A stretch of DNA of 64,000 bases from Halobacillus campisalis (GTDB lineage: Bacteria > Bacillota > Bacilli > Bacillales > Halobacillaceae): assembly GCF_030345335.1 (NCBI RefSeq), contig NZ_JAPVRC010000003.1:248001-312000 (forward strand), written 5' to 3'. The notes beneath the pieces were generated by a model. It had not been told where the DNA came from. It saw only the letters and a list, made by a program, of their open reading frames with translations, and did no database searches. Shown one piece after another: positions 17,886 to 26,383 of the stretch. Position numbers and translations under genes: made by a program. Each line of letters starts with the position of its first letter. Position 1 is the stretch's first letter.

Positions 17886-18169
17886 ATGTTGGAAGACATC
17901 CTGCAGCGGGCCGGTGATCTGGGCTATCACACGATCATTGGCGGAATCAGCGGCGATCCCCCCAAAGCGTCCAGCTTCATGAAAAGTTCGGCTTTACATA
18001 TGCAGGCAGTTTAAAAGAAGAGGTGTACAAATTCGGGGAGCGGTCAGGGTTTCCATTTCTATCAATATATCATCAGAGCGTGATGGATCAGCTGAAAAGC
18101 CGGGACACTCCAGCCTTTCAGCTTTTTAATATGGACAAACAAATTATGTGGCTAAGCATTTTTTCATGA
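17886..18169 (+). pseudogene. Truncated, frameshifted GNAT acetyltransferase remnant
   Basis: From ATG 17886 the first frame reads LEDILQRAGDLGYHTIIGGI. Near 17960-17974 the match shifts frame to LHEKFGFTYAGSLKEEVYKF, and then ends at a stop at 18167. This is the C-terminal half of a phosphinothricin/YwnH-type N-acetyltransferase; the N-terminal half is missing. The extreme end overlaps the convergent acetyltransferase gene. Confidence 0.65.
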
Positions 18170-18626
18170 GGAACTGTTCACCAATTGGTCCTAATATTCT
18201 TTTTCCCGTATCGTGAAACCCTGCTTTACTATATAATTTCTGGGCTGCTATATTTGTATGATTGACGGCTAATACAATTTCATTACATTGAGGAAATTTT
18301 TCACGGACAAACCCCTCCAATAACAGCATCCCCTGCCTGGCATATCCTTTCCCCTGTTCTGGATGATTGATAGATAAAGCGGTCAGCAGCATTGCATGCG
18401 GGTTGGCGGAAAATTCTTTGACCCTATCGGTTTCATGCAGCAAAAAGAAACCGACAGGCACATCATTACTTACGATGACCACTCGATGCTCCCCTTCGGC
18501 CACTTCTGAAAATCTGTTTGGCAGTGCGGTAAATCTTTCTTGTTCTTCAGGTAGCTTAAAAGCATGCAGTGCGTCTACATAGCGGTTAGAAAAAAGTTTT
18601 AATTGTACGGAATTTGCCGGGGTCAT
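18144..18626 (-). CDS. GNAT-family N-acetyltransferase
   Basis: A 160-residue protein with the acetyl-CoA binding segment INHPEQGKGYARQGMLLLEGFV (the Q/RxxGxG/A pattern) and the late motif LAVNHTNIAAQKLYSKAGF typical of GNAT enzymes. The substrate cannot be read from sequence. The start is ATG 18626 behind GAGGAG; the frame extends upstream to 18659 but without a better site. Its 3' end overlaps the acetyltransferase remnant on the other strand, so two GNAT-type sequences are convergent here. Confidence 0.82.
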   Translation of the reverse strand: MTPANSVQLKLFSNRYVDALHAFKLPEEQERFTALPNRFSEVAEGEHRVVIVSNDVPVGFFLLHETDRVKEFSANPHAMLLTALSINHPEQGKGYARQGMLLLEGFVREKFPQCNEIVLAVNHTNIAAQKLYSKAGFHDTGKRILGPIGEQFLMKKCLAT

Positions 18627-18727
18627 AGGGCTTCTCCTCGTTTCCCTTGAGTGGATCATTTGTATATGGATGATTATACAATATTAAGCTGATGAACAAA
18701 ATATGGAAGTGATCAGCTTTATTAATC

Positions 18728-18765
18728 AAAAAAACTCTTACCCTGAACTCGTTCCAAGGTAAGAG
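18728..18765 (-). terminator. Terminator of the YczE-like gene
   Basis: An 8-bp stem (CTCTTACC and its complement) is followed on the minus strand by seven T residues. Confidence 0.8.
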
Positions 18766-18772
18766 AATCCTA

Positions 18773-19411
18773 TTACATTACGAGTTCAAAGCGCTCGCGG
18801 TAGTGCGGGTGTGCCATATAATACAAGGGATATCCCTTCGTATAAAAGAATTGAATGAGCGTACCGGCAAAAATGACGCCAAGCACCGTACCGAGCCCGA
18901 CGGGTCCGCCGATCAGCAGCGCTGAGGTGGATGTGGTGAAAGCGATAGCCGTCTGGCTTACACGCAAGCTCAAGTTGAACCTCTTGGCAACAACGAGAAA
19001 TAGCTGGTCAACCGGCGCACGAGGCAGTTGAGGTAAAATATAAATCGCAACACCTAATGCACTGAAGGCTACGCCCATGGTCAGAATGACGACCTGAAGG
19101 GCAAGCGGCAGAGAAGCGAAACTGATATTTTTAAATACGACTTCTACCCAAAAATCCAAAATCAAACTTTCCAATACGACAGGAAGCAAAGCTCTCACTT
19201 CCGGCGCCTGCTTCATCAGCCTGCCATTCACAAAAATAATAGCCAGCTGAAAAATAGCGTACCACAATCCCACAGTCAAACCGAGGTGATCCGAAATTCC
19301 AACAAACAACGCCGTCCAAAACCCCGCCCCTAACGCAGCATTAATGATAAGGGCGACTCCAAAATAATTAACAAACATCCCAAGAATATACACAGTCATA
19401 CGGTAAAACAT
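18773..19411 (-). CDS. YczE/YyaS-type membrane protein
   Basis: A 212-residue integral membrane protein with five or six segments. It resembles the YczE/YyaS group by the N-terminal pattern YILGMFVNYFGVALIINAALG, the GFWTALFVGISDHLGLTVG loop and the PRAPVDQLF segment. Members of this group are poorly characterised; some lie near peptide-synthesis or regulatory genes. The gene is monocistronic, with a large repeat-rich gap upstream. Confidence 0.75.
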   Translation of the reverse strand: MFYRMTVYILGMFVNYFGVALIINAALGAGFWTALFVGISDHLGLTVGLWYAIFQLAIIFVNGRLMKQAPEVRALLPVVLESLILDFWVEVVFKNISFASLPLALQVVILTMGVAFSALGVAIYILPQLPRAPVDQLFLVVAKRFNLSLRVSQTAIAFTTSTSALLIGGPVGLGTVLGVIFAGTLIQFFYTKGYPLYYMAHPHYRERFELVM

Positions 19412-19663
19412 ATCTGATCCTCATCTTTCCTTTTAATTGCCGAGAGCTACCGTCATTGATTGATTATCCGGCCATTTTAATAGCGATGAAGGCTGTGGTC
19501 AATTACATTTATGTAAAAATGAATAGGCGGAGTTTTCTCAATTTTTCAGGCGGGATTCCGGCGGCGAGATGAGACCGTCTTTAGGAATAAACACGACGTC
19601 TTCTTGCAGCGATAATTACAATTGCTTTTGTTCACAACAGAGTATGTCTTAATGAAAAATAAA

Positions 19664-19700
19664 GCGGTATGTTCTCGATAATCAATGGAGAACATACCGC
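19664..19700. repeat. 13-bp perfect hairpin with A/T flanks
   Basis: GCGGTATGTTCTC (19664-19676) pairs with 19688-19700 around an 11-nt loop, flanked by AAAATAAA and TTTATTTT-like sequence. It could be a terminator or the end of an old element. Confidence 0.6.
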
Positions 19701-19759
19701 GATATTCTATTTATTTTGCTCTGTTAATATTCATACAAGCTCCCTATTCTTGAAGTTTA

Positions 19760-19987
19760 GTTTCGAGACATACAGGAAGTTTCCGTTGCTAAGAATAGAC
19801 CTTGAAGGTCCGGGAAACCACTCGCTTTCCATGGGCGTACGGTGAGCTTCCTCGGGCTAAAGCCCTGTGGGATCTCACTCTGTACTGTCATCCCATAGGA
19901 GTCTCGCAATTTCCCGGACCTTCTTGCTTTTGTTAGGTTCACGGAAACATAACCAGCGAGACTTTTGTATGCGAAGATGCTTGAAAC
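19760..19987. repeat. Dispersed intergenic repeat, copy A
   Basis: The outer arms GTTTCGAG (19760-19767) and CTTGAAAC (19980-19987) and the inner perfect arms AAGGTCCGGGAAA (19805-19817) and complement (19910-19922) enclose a GC-rich core. The core shares GTGAGCTTCCTCG, GGGATCTCAC and AGGAGTCTCGC-like blocks with copies B and C. Confidence 0.7.
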
Positions 19988-20111
19988 TACCTTAAAGTGC
20001 AGGGAGTTTTAAAACTAAGTTTGCTATAACTAGAGTACTGGAGTTTAATCCTCCCACTATTATTAAGAAAGCTCTTATCCAGGCGATTTCGAGAAGCAGA
20101 TCTATGGTGGG

Positions 20112-20228
20112 GGCGGCGGGGAATGGGGAGACTCCTGTGGGAAGAGAGTGCTTGGTGAGATCCCGCAGGACGGGACGTCCGAGGAAGCTCACTGCGCTCC
20201 CACGGAAAGCGAGCCATTCCCCGCCGCC
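20112..20228. repeat. Dispersed intergenic repeat, copy B
   Basis: Perfect 15-bp ends GGCGGCGGGGAATGG (20112-20126) and complement (20214-20228) flank the same core in the opposite orientation (GGGGAGACTCCTGTGGG, GTGAGATCCC, GAGGAAGCTCAC, GGAAAGCGAG). The type resembles GC-rich repeats common in Bacillaceae intergenic DNA. Confidence 0.7.
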
Positions 20229-20317
20229 CTGATCCACTCACCAAATGCCTCGGAATCACGTCTTCCGCATTCCTGCCGTATGGTTGAATAACTCTCTTAT
20301 AAACACCTATAGTAGAG

Positions 20318-21772
20318 TTACTCTGTTTCCACATGAGTGGTAATAGACCCTAAACAAAACAAGTCGCCAGTAACACCTTCTGAATAAACACTAGAGAGGT
20401 CAGCTATGAACATCCGGCTTGTAAAAATGGTTTGTCCGTTATCACAAAAAATTTCAATGCTGGAGGAATCCACAAAGATACGAATGAGATGGCTCTCTTT
20501 GTTCTGTCTTAAAGCATACCTTTTCACCCCATAACGTTCCGCAAAAAGGTGAGTCATGTTTGAACGGTCTAAACAATACTCCTCTCCATTAGAAGAGAAA
20601 GTGATGGATTCCCCATCATTGTTTTTAAATGTCATTTCAAATATGTCATCCACAGACACTTCGATTTCAAACGCCCGGGAAGACAAAACGTGATTTTTCT
20701 TCAACGTTTCACGACCGATTCGCAAACTCTCAAGCTCTTTTACCGGATGTTGAAGAAGACGATTTCCGCTTATCGTAATTTCCCGGGGGATAGTCAGCAT
20801 GTGCGCCCACATGTTTGAATCCGTCGGGTAATCACTCTTGGAATTACCGAGCCAGCCAATAAGAATTCGTCGACCTTGCTCATCTTGATACGTTTGCGGA
20901 GCGTAGAAGTCAAATCCTTTATCCAGCTCGATGAACTCACTTCCATCAAAGCTCAACTGGTCAACATCAAGGGGCTGACCGACCGCATACACGACTGAAA
21001 ATACATTGTTGAAATTGTATTTATCTTTTATTAAATCTCCCTGCGGAGAAAAAATCAGAACGCCTTGATCTTCCTCCTCGAAATAATTCGGACATTCCCA
21101 CATATAACCCGGATTGTTCATCGTAGTATTCACAATTCCTTGATATGTCATTTCATGAATGGATGGTCCGCTGTATAGAGCTAAAGCTCCTTGCTGGTGG
21201 ACGGTTTCCCCTCCGACGAGCATGTAATACACTTCATCCCGTTTAAACACGACTGGATCCCGGAAATTATGTGTGAATTGTGGAGCAGGAGCGTCTGTAA
21301 TGGCAGCGTGCTTCGTTACGTTCAAGTTTTCATCCATAGACGCATATACCTGAGTCTGGTTGACCTGGCCGTCTTTGCTGACTTGATTTCCCGTATAGAA
21401 GAGATGAAGATCCTCTCCTTCGATAAAGCTTGATCCTGAAAAACAACCATGAGAATCATAATTCTGATCTGGATAAAGTGCGATTCCGTGATCTTCAAAA
21501 TGGATAAAATCCTTTGTGGACACATGATACCAATGCTTCAGACCATGCACCGGACCAAGCGGAAACCATTGATAAAAGATATGGTGGCTCCCCTTATAGT
21601 AGGAGAGACCATTTGGATCATTCAAAAGCCCGTGACGTGGAGCCACATGATACGTCGGATAGTAAGGATCCTGTTTCGTTTTATTTTCGATCATATTCAA
21701 ATAACCATCGGATACGTCCGTCATCGATAAAAATCGGTTCTGACGGTTAGAAAAGTCGATATGCTGGATCAT
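20318..21772 (-). CDS. sacA: Sucrose-6-phosphate hydrolase (GH32)
   Basis: A 484-residue GH32 enzyme with a five-bladed propeller and a C-terminal beta sandwich. All three signature sites are visible: nucleophile Asp52 in LLNDPNG, RDP at 171-173, and the acid/base Glu226 in MWECPNY. It cleaves sucrose-6-phosphate delivered by the PTS into glucose-6-phosphate and fructose. The start has AAGGAAG upstream. It lies 20 bases after the PTS gene and shares its promoter and operators, so the pair forms a sucrose-utilisation operon. Other beta-fructosides are possible substrates. Confidence 0.92.
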   Translation of the reverse strand: MIQHIDFSNRQNRFLSMTDVSDGYLNMIENKTKQDPYYPTYHVAPRHGLLNDPNGLSYYKGSHHIFYQWFPLGPVHGLKHWYHVSTKDFIHFEDHGIALYPDQNYDSHGCFSGSSFIEGEDLHLFYTGNQVSKDGQVNQTQVYASMDENLNVTKHAAITDAPAPQFTHNFRDPVVFKRDEVYYMLVGGETVHQQGALALYSGPSIHEMTYQGIVNTTMNNPGYMWECPNYFEEEDQGVLIFSPQGDLIKDKYNFNNVFSVVYAVGQPLDVDQLSFDGSEFIELDKGFDFYAPQTYQDEQGRRILIGWLGNSKSDYPTDSNMWAHMLTIPREITISGNRLLQHPVKELESLRIGRETLKKNHVLSSRAFEIEVSVDDIFEMTFKNNDGESITFSSNGEEYCLDRSNMTHLFAERYGVKRYALRQNKESHLIRIFVDSSSIEIFCDNGQTIFTSRMFIADLSSVYSEGVTGDLFCLGSITTHVETE

Positions 21773-21792
21773 AGGAGGCTTCCTTTCTATTA

Positions 21793-23205
21793 TTAACCAT
21801 GATTGACATTGTAGTTCAGTGCCGGCTGTTCCGCTTCTTGTTTTTCACGGTAAGCTGCGAATGTGACTAAGAAGGAAGTAGCAAGCGCTACAAGAATGAC
21901 GAGAATATATTGGAAAAATCCATCTCCGATATACAGTAGTAAACCTGGCAGCATCGTTGAACCCGTTCCTTGAGCAGCGATGCCGAGAATAGAAGCTAAA
22001 CCACCGCCAACTGCTCCACCTAAACACCCGAAGAAGAACGGTTTCACTTTAGGCAGGTTAATCGCAAACATAACAGGTTCAGTGATGCCTAAAAAGGCCG
22101 GAATGACAGAGCCGTACATGTTGGAGCGTTTGATCTTGTTTTTCTGTTGAATGATCACAGCAATCGCAGCGCCTGCCTGCCCGGCGATGGCAGCTGTGCC
22201 GATCGGGTTAATGAGATCATAACCCGTTTCCGCTACCATTTTTACCGAAATTGGAACAATCGTATGGTGCATGCCGGTAATCGTAAGAAATTGAATGGCC
22301 CCTCCATAGACGAAACCACCGATTCCGAATGGCAATTCAAAGAAGTACATGATTCCTGAAGTGATCAAGTTTTCAATTCCTAAAATCAGCGGTCCTACCA
22401 TGATTAAGCCGAGAACTAAGGAGAAAAGCAACGTAATGAACGGTGTCAAAATCAAATCCAAAGCTTCTGGAACAAACTTTCGTGCCTTCTTTTCAATCGT
22501 TGCTGCTAACCACCCCATAAAAACAGCTGGCAGGATCGAGCTTTGCATACCGGTGATCGGGATATCAAACCCGAGGAACGGAAGCAGTAAAGGTTCAGCC
22601 TCCCCAAAGGTCACTGCCCACTTATCCGGCAGCTGCGGGGCCACGAGCATCAATCCGAGCGCAACACCAAGAACAGGAGACCCGCCGAAGGTTTTCATGG
22701 CGGACCAGGCAACGAATACTGGAATGAACGTAAAGGCCGTGTCTGTCAGTACTTGAGAGAGTGTTAATACGGTGTCGGACATGTCCATCCCAAATCCGTT
22801 GATTAATAAACCACGCAGCCCCATCAATAGACCGGTTGCAATCAAGACAGGAATTACAGGAATGAATATATCAGCAAACGTCTTCGTCAACTGCTGGACT
22901 TTTGTTTTATTCGAGCCGCCGGACGGTTCCTCTTTTTCACCTTGCTCTTCAGCAACGCCTTGATTAACCAATTCAGCGAACACCTTGTTTACAAATCCAG
23001 TACCCAAAATGATTTGATGCTGGCCGCTTTGAAAAAAGTAACCGCTCACGCCTGGAATCGAGTCAAAAGCCTGCTTGTCCAATTTTTTATCATCGTGCAG
23101 TTCCACTCTCAACCTTGTGGCACAATGCGATACTCGATAAATGTTCTCTTTTCCACCGAGGGCTTCCAAAACACTATCGGCAACTACTTTAGGGTTCTTT
23201 GCCAT
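21793..23205 (-). CDS. sacP: PTS EIIBC component, sucrose type
   Basis: A 470-residue fused PTS transporter. The N-terminal EIIB domain has the phosphorylated cysteine Cys28 in SHCATRLR, and the EIIC membrane domain has the loop GMHHTIVPISVKM and the GITEPVMFAINLP signature. Members of this glucose/sucrose/trehalose branch import and phosphorylate a disaccharide; the GH32 partner points to sucrose. There is no EIIA domain, so an EIIA-Glc-type protein encoded elsewhere would be needed. Expression is controlled by the two operators upstream. Confidence 0.92.
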   Translation of the reverse strand: MAKNPKVVADSVLEALGGKENIYRVSHCATRLRVELHDDKKLDKQAFDSIPGVSGYFFQSGQHQIILGTGFVNKVFAELVNQGVAEEQGEKEEPSGGSNKTKVQQLTKTFADIFIPVIPVLIATGLLMGLRGLLINGFGMDMSDTVLTLSQVLTDTAFTFIPVFVAWSAMKTFGGSPVLGVALGLMLVAPQLPDKWAVTFGEAEPLLLPFLGFDIPITGMQSSILPAVFMGWLAATIEKKARKFVPEALDLILTPFITLLFSLVLGLIMVGPLILGIENLITSGIMYFFELPFGIGGFVYGGAIQFLTITGMHHTIVPISVKMVAETGYDLINPIGTAAIAGQAGAAIAVIIQQKNKIKRSNMYGSVIPAFLGITEPVMFAINLPKVKPFFFGCLGGAVGGGLASILGIAAQGTGSTMLPGLLLYIGDGFFQYILVILVALATSFLVTFAAYREKQEAEQPALNYNVNHG

Positions 23206-23231
23206 TACATTTTCCTCCTAAGTTAGATTAC

Positions 23232-23313
23232 TAAAGTGGAAACGTTTCCACTTTAATGAAAAATAAAAAGATCATTCAAGTAAAAAAGTTTCATTTATTT
23301 GGAAACGTTTCCA
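23232..23313 (-). promoter_or_regulatory. Promoter with paired LacI-type operators for sacPA
   Basis: A 24-bp perfect palindrome (23232-23255, core TGGAAACGTTTCCA) overlaps the -10 box. A second copy of that core at 23300-23313 lies upstream of the -35. Minus-strand TTGAAT (23279-23274) and TAAAGT (23255-23250) have an 18-base spacer. The core also fits a CcpA cre consensus, so either the adjacent LacI regulator, CcpA or both could bind. Confidence 0.82.
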
Positions 23314-23400
23314 CTTTTGGTTTTAAAGGAAAGCGACTCTAGAAATCGCTTTTTGTTATTAACAATAATAGCGCTTTCACTTTAGAATGTCAACACTATT

Positions 23401-24372
23401 TTATTTAGTACTTGTTCCGTTGTAAAATTCGACGGGCAAAATCATCTTCTCATCAGTGGGTTGATCGTTGATAATGCTGATAATCGCTTCCGCTGCCTTC
23501 TCCGCCATCAGATGCACAGGCTGCTTAATCGTTGAAAACGTCAATTCTTCTTCCTTACTGGCTGTAATTCCATCATAGCCGATTACCTGGACATCCTCTG
23601 GAACGCGTTTTCTTTCATTTTGTAAGGTGCTGATAATAATCCTGGCCCATTTATCATTCATGGCAAAAACGCCATCCACATCAGGATGCTCATGGAAGAA
23701 TGTGCGTACACTTTCATTAATATCCTCCACCGGTTCTTCCAATTCAAGCACACGGTAGGAAATGCTGCTCTGCTTTGCTTCAGCTTCAAAGCCCTGGCGG
23801 CGTCTCATCGATTCGTTCTTAATGTCCGATACGCTTCCTAAGAAAGCGATATTCCTGCATCCTCGTTTAATCAGTTCATCCGCTGCGATTTGGCCGCCTT
23901 TTTCATTGTCACTGGTGACGTAAACGACATCTTCCGTGAAGTGGCGGTCAATGCTGACGATGGGCAAATGGCTGGTGATATATTGATCAAGATCATGACT
24001 GTACGTAATCGCAATCAATCCGTCGATCTTATTTTTCTCCAGCATCGATATATAGTTGATTTCTTTCATTACATCACTCTGCGAATTACATAAGATCATT
24101 TTGTACCCATTGTTAGAAAGCACCTGCTCCACGTGGTAGGCAAATTTCGAAAAAAAAGGGTGCCATATTGTAGGAACAATTAAGGCTACCGAACGCGATT
24201 GCTGCATCTTGAAGTTTCTGGCCACTTCGTTTGGCTTATATTTCAATGTCTCAATCGCTCGCTCTACTTTGAGCCGCGTTGATTCTTTAACGGGACCATT
24301 TTTATTTATCACTCTAGAAACGGTGCCAAGGCCGACTCCTGCTTCCTTAGCTACGTCTTTCATATTGACCAA
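23401..24372 (-). CDS. LacI-family regulator of the sucrose operon
   Basis: A 323-residue regulator. The N-terminal LacI helix-turn-helix (MKDVAKEAGVGLGTVSRVIN) and hinge (KYKPNEVARNF) are followed by a periplasmic-binding-protein-like sugar domain with the family's IDRH and VIGYDGI elements. The start is probably TTG 24372, which has AGGTGA a few bases upstream; an ATG nine bases on is also possible. It lies directly upstream of sacPA and probably represses it through the paired palindromes. Confidence 0.9.
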   Translation of the reverse strand: MVNMKDVAKEAGVGLGTVSRVINKNGPVKESTRLKVERAIETLKYKPNEVARNFKMQQSRSVALIVPTIWHPFFSKFAYHVEQVLSNNGYKMILCNSQSDVMKEINYISMLEKNKIDGLIAITYSHDLDQYITSHLPIVSIDRHFTEDVVYVTSDNEKGGQIAADELIKRGCRNIAFLGSVSDIKNESMRRRQGFEAEAKQSSISYRVLELEEPVEDINESVRTFFHEHPDVDGVFAMNDKWARIIISTLQNERKRVPEDVQVIGYDGITASKEEELTFSTIKQPVHLMAEKAAEAIISIINDQPTDEKMILPVEFYNGTSTK

Positions 24373-24788
24373 AGTTTCACCTGCTTTACTAGTTTTTTAT
24401 TAGTAATAGTTTATCATAGATCAATTCATTATAATCTTTCCTATTTCCTGGAGAGTGTAATTACATGAAGATTTGAATCCAAAATATCAATATGAATCTA
24501 CCTTATACTTCTAAAATAATTAGGGACTCACTAAACATCAAGTCCTAATATGAGAGTCACCAGACCAAAGCAACCTCACCATCATTTGTGTGGAATATAT
24601 CTATAAATGACGCTTCAAGAATAATACCCTTATTAAACTTGCCCAAGTTGATGCTTAAACACTCCTTTAAGCGGCTGCTTTCACACACATATTTCCCAAA
24701 CATCCGTTATACTATCGGTGTTATCATAATATTAGTACTATTCAGAATTCTATCGGGACTCTGAGTAACAAATTAAAGGAGGACTTTG
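24373..24788. other. Intergenic stretch, no gene seen
   Basis: About 415 bases between the divergent LacI and subtilisin genes. It should contain both promoters. I saw no strong feature apart from an imperfect inverted repeat near 24519-24549. Confidence 0.45.
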
Positions 24789-25922
24789 ATGCGTAAACAT
24801 ATGTGGAAAGTAGCCGGGTTTATTTTAATGTTTGCTTTAGTCTTTACATTCAGTAACATAGCCCAAGCTTCAGCTGAAAAAGCGGCTGAGCAAAAGGTAG
24901 TGGTAGAAGAATACTTAATTGGCTTCAAATCAAAAGTGAACCAAAATGCCGTAAAAGGAGTCGGAGGGAAAGTAATTCACGAATATGAATATATGAATGT
25001 CGTGCATGCCAAGCTGCCGGAACAAGCAGTAAAAGCCTTATCCAACAATCCTAATGTGGCGTATGTAGAGAAAGATCATGTCGCACAGGCAACTAGTCAA
25101 ACGACGCCCTATGGAATCTCACACATTAATGCAGATGATGTACAAGCTCAGGGAACGACTGGGAATGGTGTAAAGGTAGCTGTACTGGACTCTGGTATTG
25201 ATGGAGCTCATGAAGATTTAAGTGTAGCTGGCGGAGAGAGCTTTGTCAGCGGCGAACCTAATCCATTAGTGGATGGGAATGGTCATGGTACACACGTGGC
25301 TGGGACTGTAGCAGGTGTAGATAATTCACTAGGTGTGCTAGGTGTAGCCCCATCTACTGACCTCTACGCCGTTAAAGTATTAAGCAGTGAAGGCAGTGGT
25401 TCATACAGTGGAATTGCTCAAGGGATTGAGTGGGCAATTAGCAATGACATGGACATTATTAACATGAGTCTGGGTGGAAGCCGCGGATCAGCCACTTTAG
25501 AACAAGCAGTAAACAATGCTGATAAACAGGGTGTATTAGTAGTTGCTGCTGCAGGAAATGAAGGATCTAAAGGGAAGAAAAACACCATCGGTTATCCGGC
25601 TAAATATGACGCAGCGATGGCTGTTGGCGCCGTGGACGATGCCAATAATAGAGCCTCATTTTCCAGTGTTGGCGAAGAACTTGAAGTGATGGCCCCGGGT
25701 GCAGATATTTTAAGCTCTGTACCAGGTAATGATTATGAGCGCTTTAACGGTACTTCCATGGCAAGCCCGCATGTAGCTGGGGCAGCTGCTTTAGTATTAG
25801 CAGATGATAATGGATTGACTAATGATGAGATCAGACAAACGTTAAATGACACAGCTGTTCCTCTTGGTGATTCCTTCTCCTATGGAAACGGAGTTATCGA
25901 CGTGCAAGCTGCTATTCAATAA
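24789..25922 (+). CDS. Secreted subtilisin-like serine protease (S8A)
   Basis: A 377-residue pre-pro-enzyme. A signal peptide ends near residue 27, an I9-type inhibitory propeptide runs from about 37 to 100, and the mature enzyme follows. The catalytic triad is Asp134 (VLDSGID), His166 (GHGTHVAG) and Ser323 ([11 protein letters not shown]), with oxyanion Asn257 (AAGNEG). The mature length of about 275 residues matches alkaline subtilisins. The ATG at 24789 has AAAGGAGG seven bases upstream, better than the TTG just before it. The acidic surface is consistent with a halophile, but that is inference. It is followed by a strong terminator. Confidence 0.95.
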   Translation: MRKHMWKVAGFILMFALVFTFSNIAQASAEKAAEQKVVVEEYLIGFKSKVNQNAVKGVGGKVIHEYEYMNVVHAKLPEQAVKALSNNPNVAYVEKDHVAQATSQTTPYGISHINADDVQAQGTTGNGVKVAVLDSGIDGAHEDLSVAGGESFVSGEPNPLVDGNGHGTHVAGTVAGVDNSLGVLGVAPSTDLYAVKVLSSEGSGSYSGIAQGIEWAISNDMDIINMSLGGSRGSATLEQAVNNADKQGVLVVAAAGNEGSKGKKNTIGYPAKYDAAMAVGAVDDANNRASFSSVGEELEVMAPGADILSSVPGNDYERFNGTSMASPHVAGAAALVLADDNGLTNDEIRQTLNDTAVPLGDSFSYGNGVIDVQAAIQ

Positions 25923-25948
25923 TATTTAAAAGAGGCTCAGATATAAGT

Positions 25949-25997
25949 AAAAAGCGTGTGAAATCAGATTTTTAATTATTGATTTCATACGCTTTTT
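25949..25997 (+). terminator. Terminator of the subtilisin gene
   Basis: A long stem (AAAAAGCGTGTGAAATCA at 25949-25966 with 25980-25997, one mismatch) with a T-run at the end. Confidence 0.85.
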
Positions 25998-26383
25998 CAT
26001 TTCCCTACTGGGTGGGAGTTGGAAATCCGTACAATACCGCGCCTTCAGTAATAAAGACTGCGTATCTCCAACACGGCGCTAAGAAGAAGTTTTCATCCTG
26101 CTGGCTCAAGAACAGTTTGAAATTTATAAAACTTAAATAAGTGTGGCTATTATTTTATATAAACAGTCCCTTTCCTTTTACCTAGAAACCAGCAGTCGAT
26201 GCGTGTATTTTTATAACAGGTAAAGAAAAATGGTGTCGATTACTGAGTTACTCTTACTGGAAGTTTGATAAAAAGCGGATGAAGCAGCTGCATTAAATTG
26301 AAATTATTGGGAGTTATCGTCTATATATACAATTCAGAATGTTCTGTAAAATGTTGGATAGTATGGAAAGGAGGAGAATTTTA
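25998..26383. other. Intergenic stretch, no gene seen
   Basis: About 385 bases between the subtilisin terminator and ggt. No supported coding region or repeat was found. Confidence 0.45.

Larger units (their letters stand above)
19412..20317. other. Repeat-rich intergenic region
   Basis: About 900 bases without a supported gene. It holds a 13-bp hairpin (19664-19700) and two tandem copies of a dispersed GC-rich repeat (A and B below). The open frames crossing it are by-products of the repeats. Confidence 0.65.

Noticed and set aside
19757-20334. Open frames across repeat copies A and B
   Set aside because: They follow the GC-rich repeat and lack ribosome sites and protein features.
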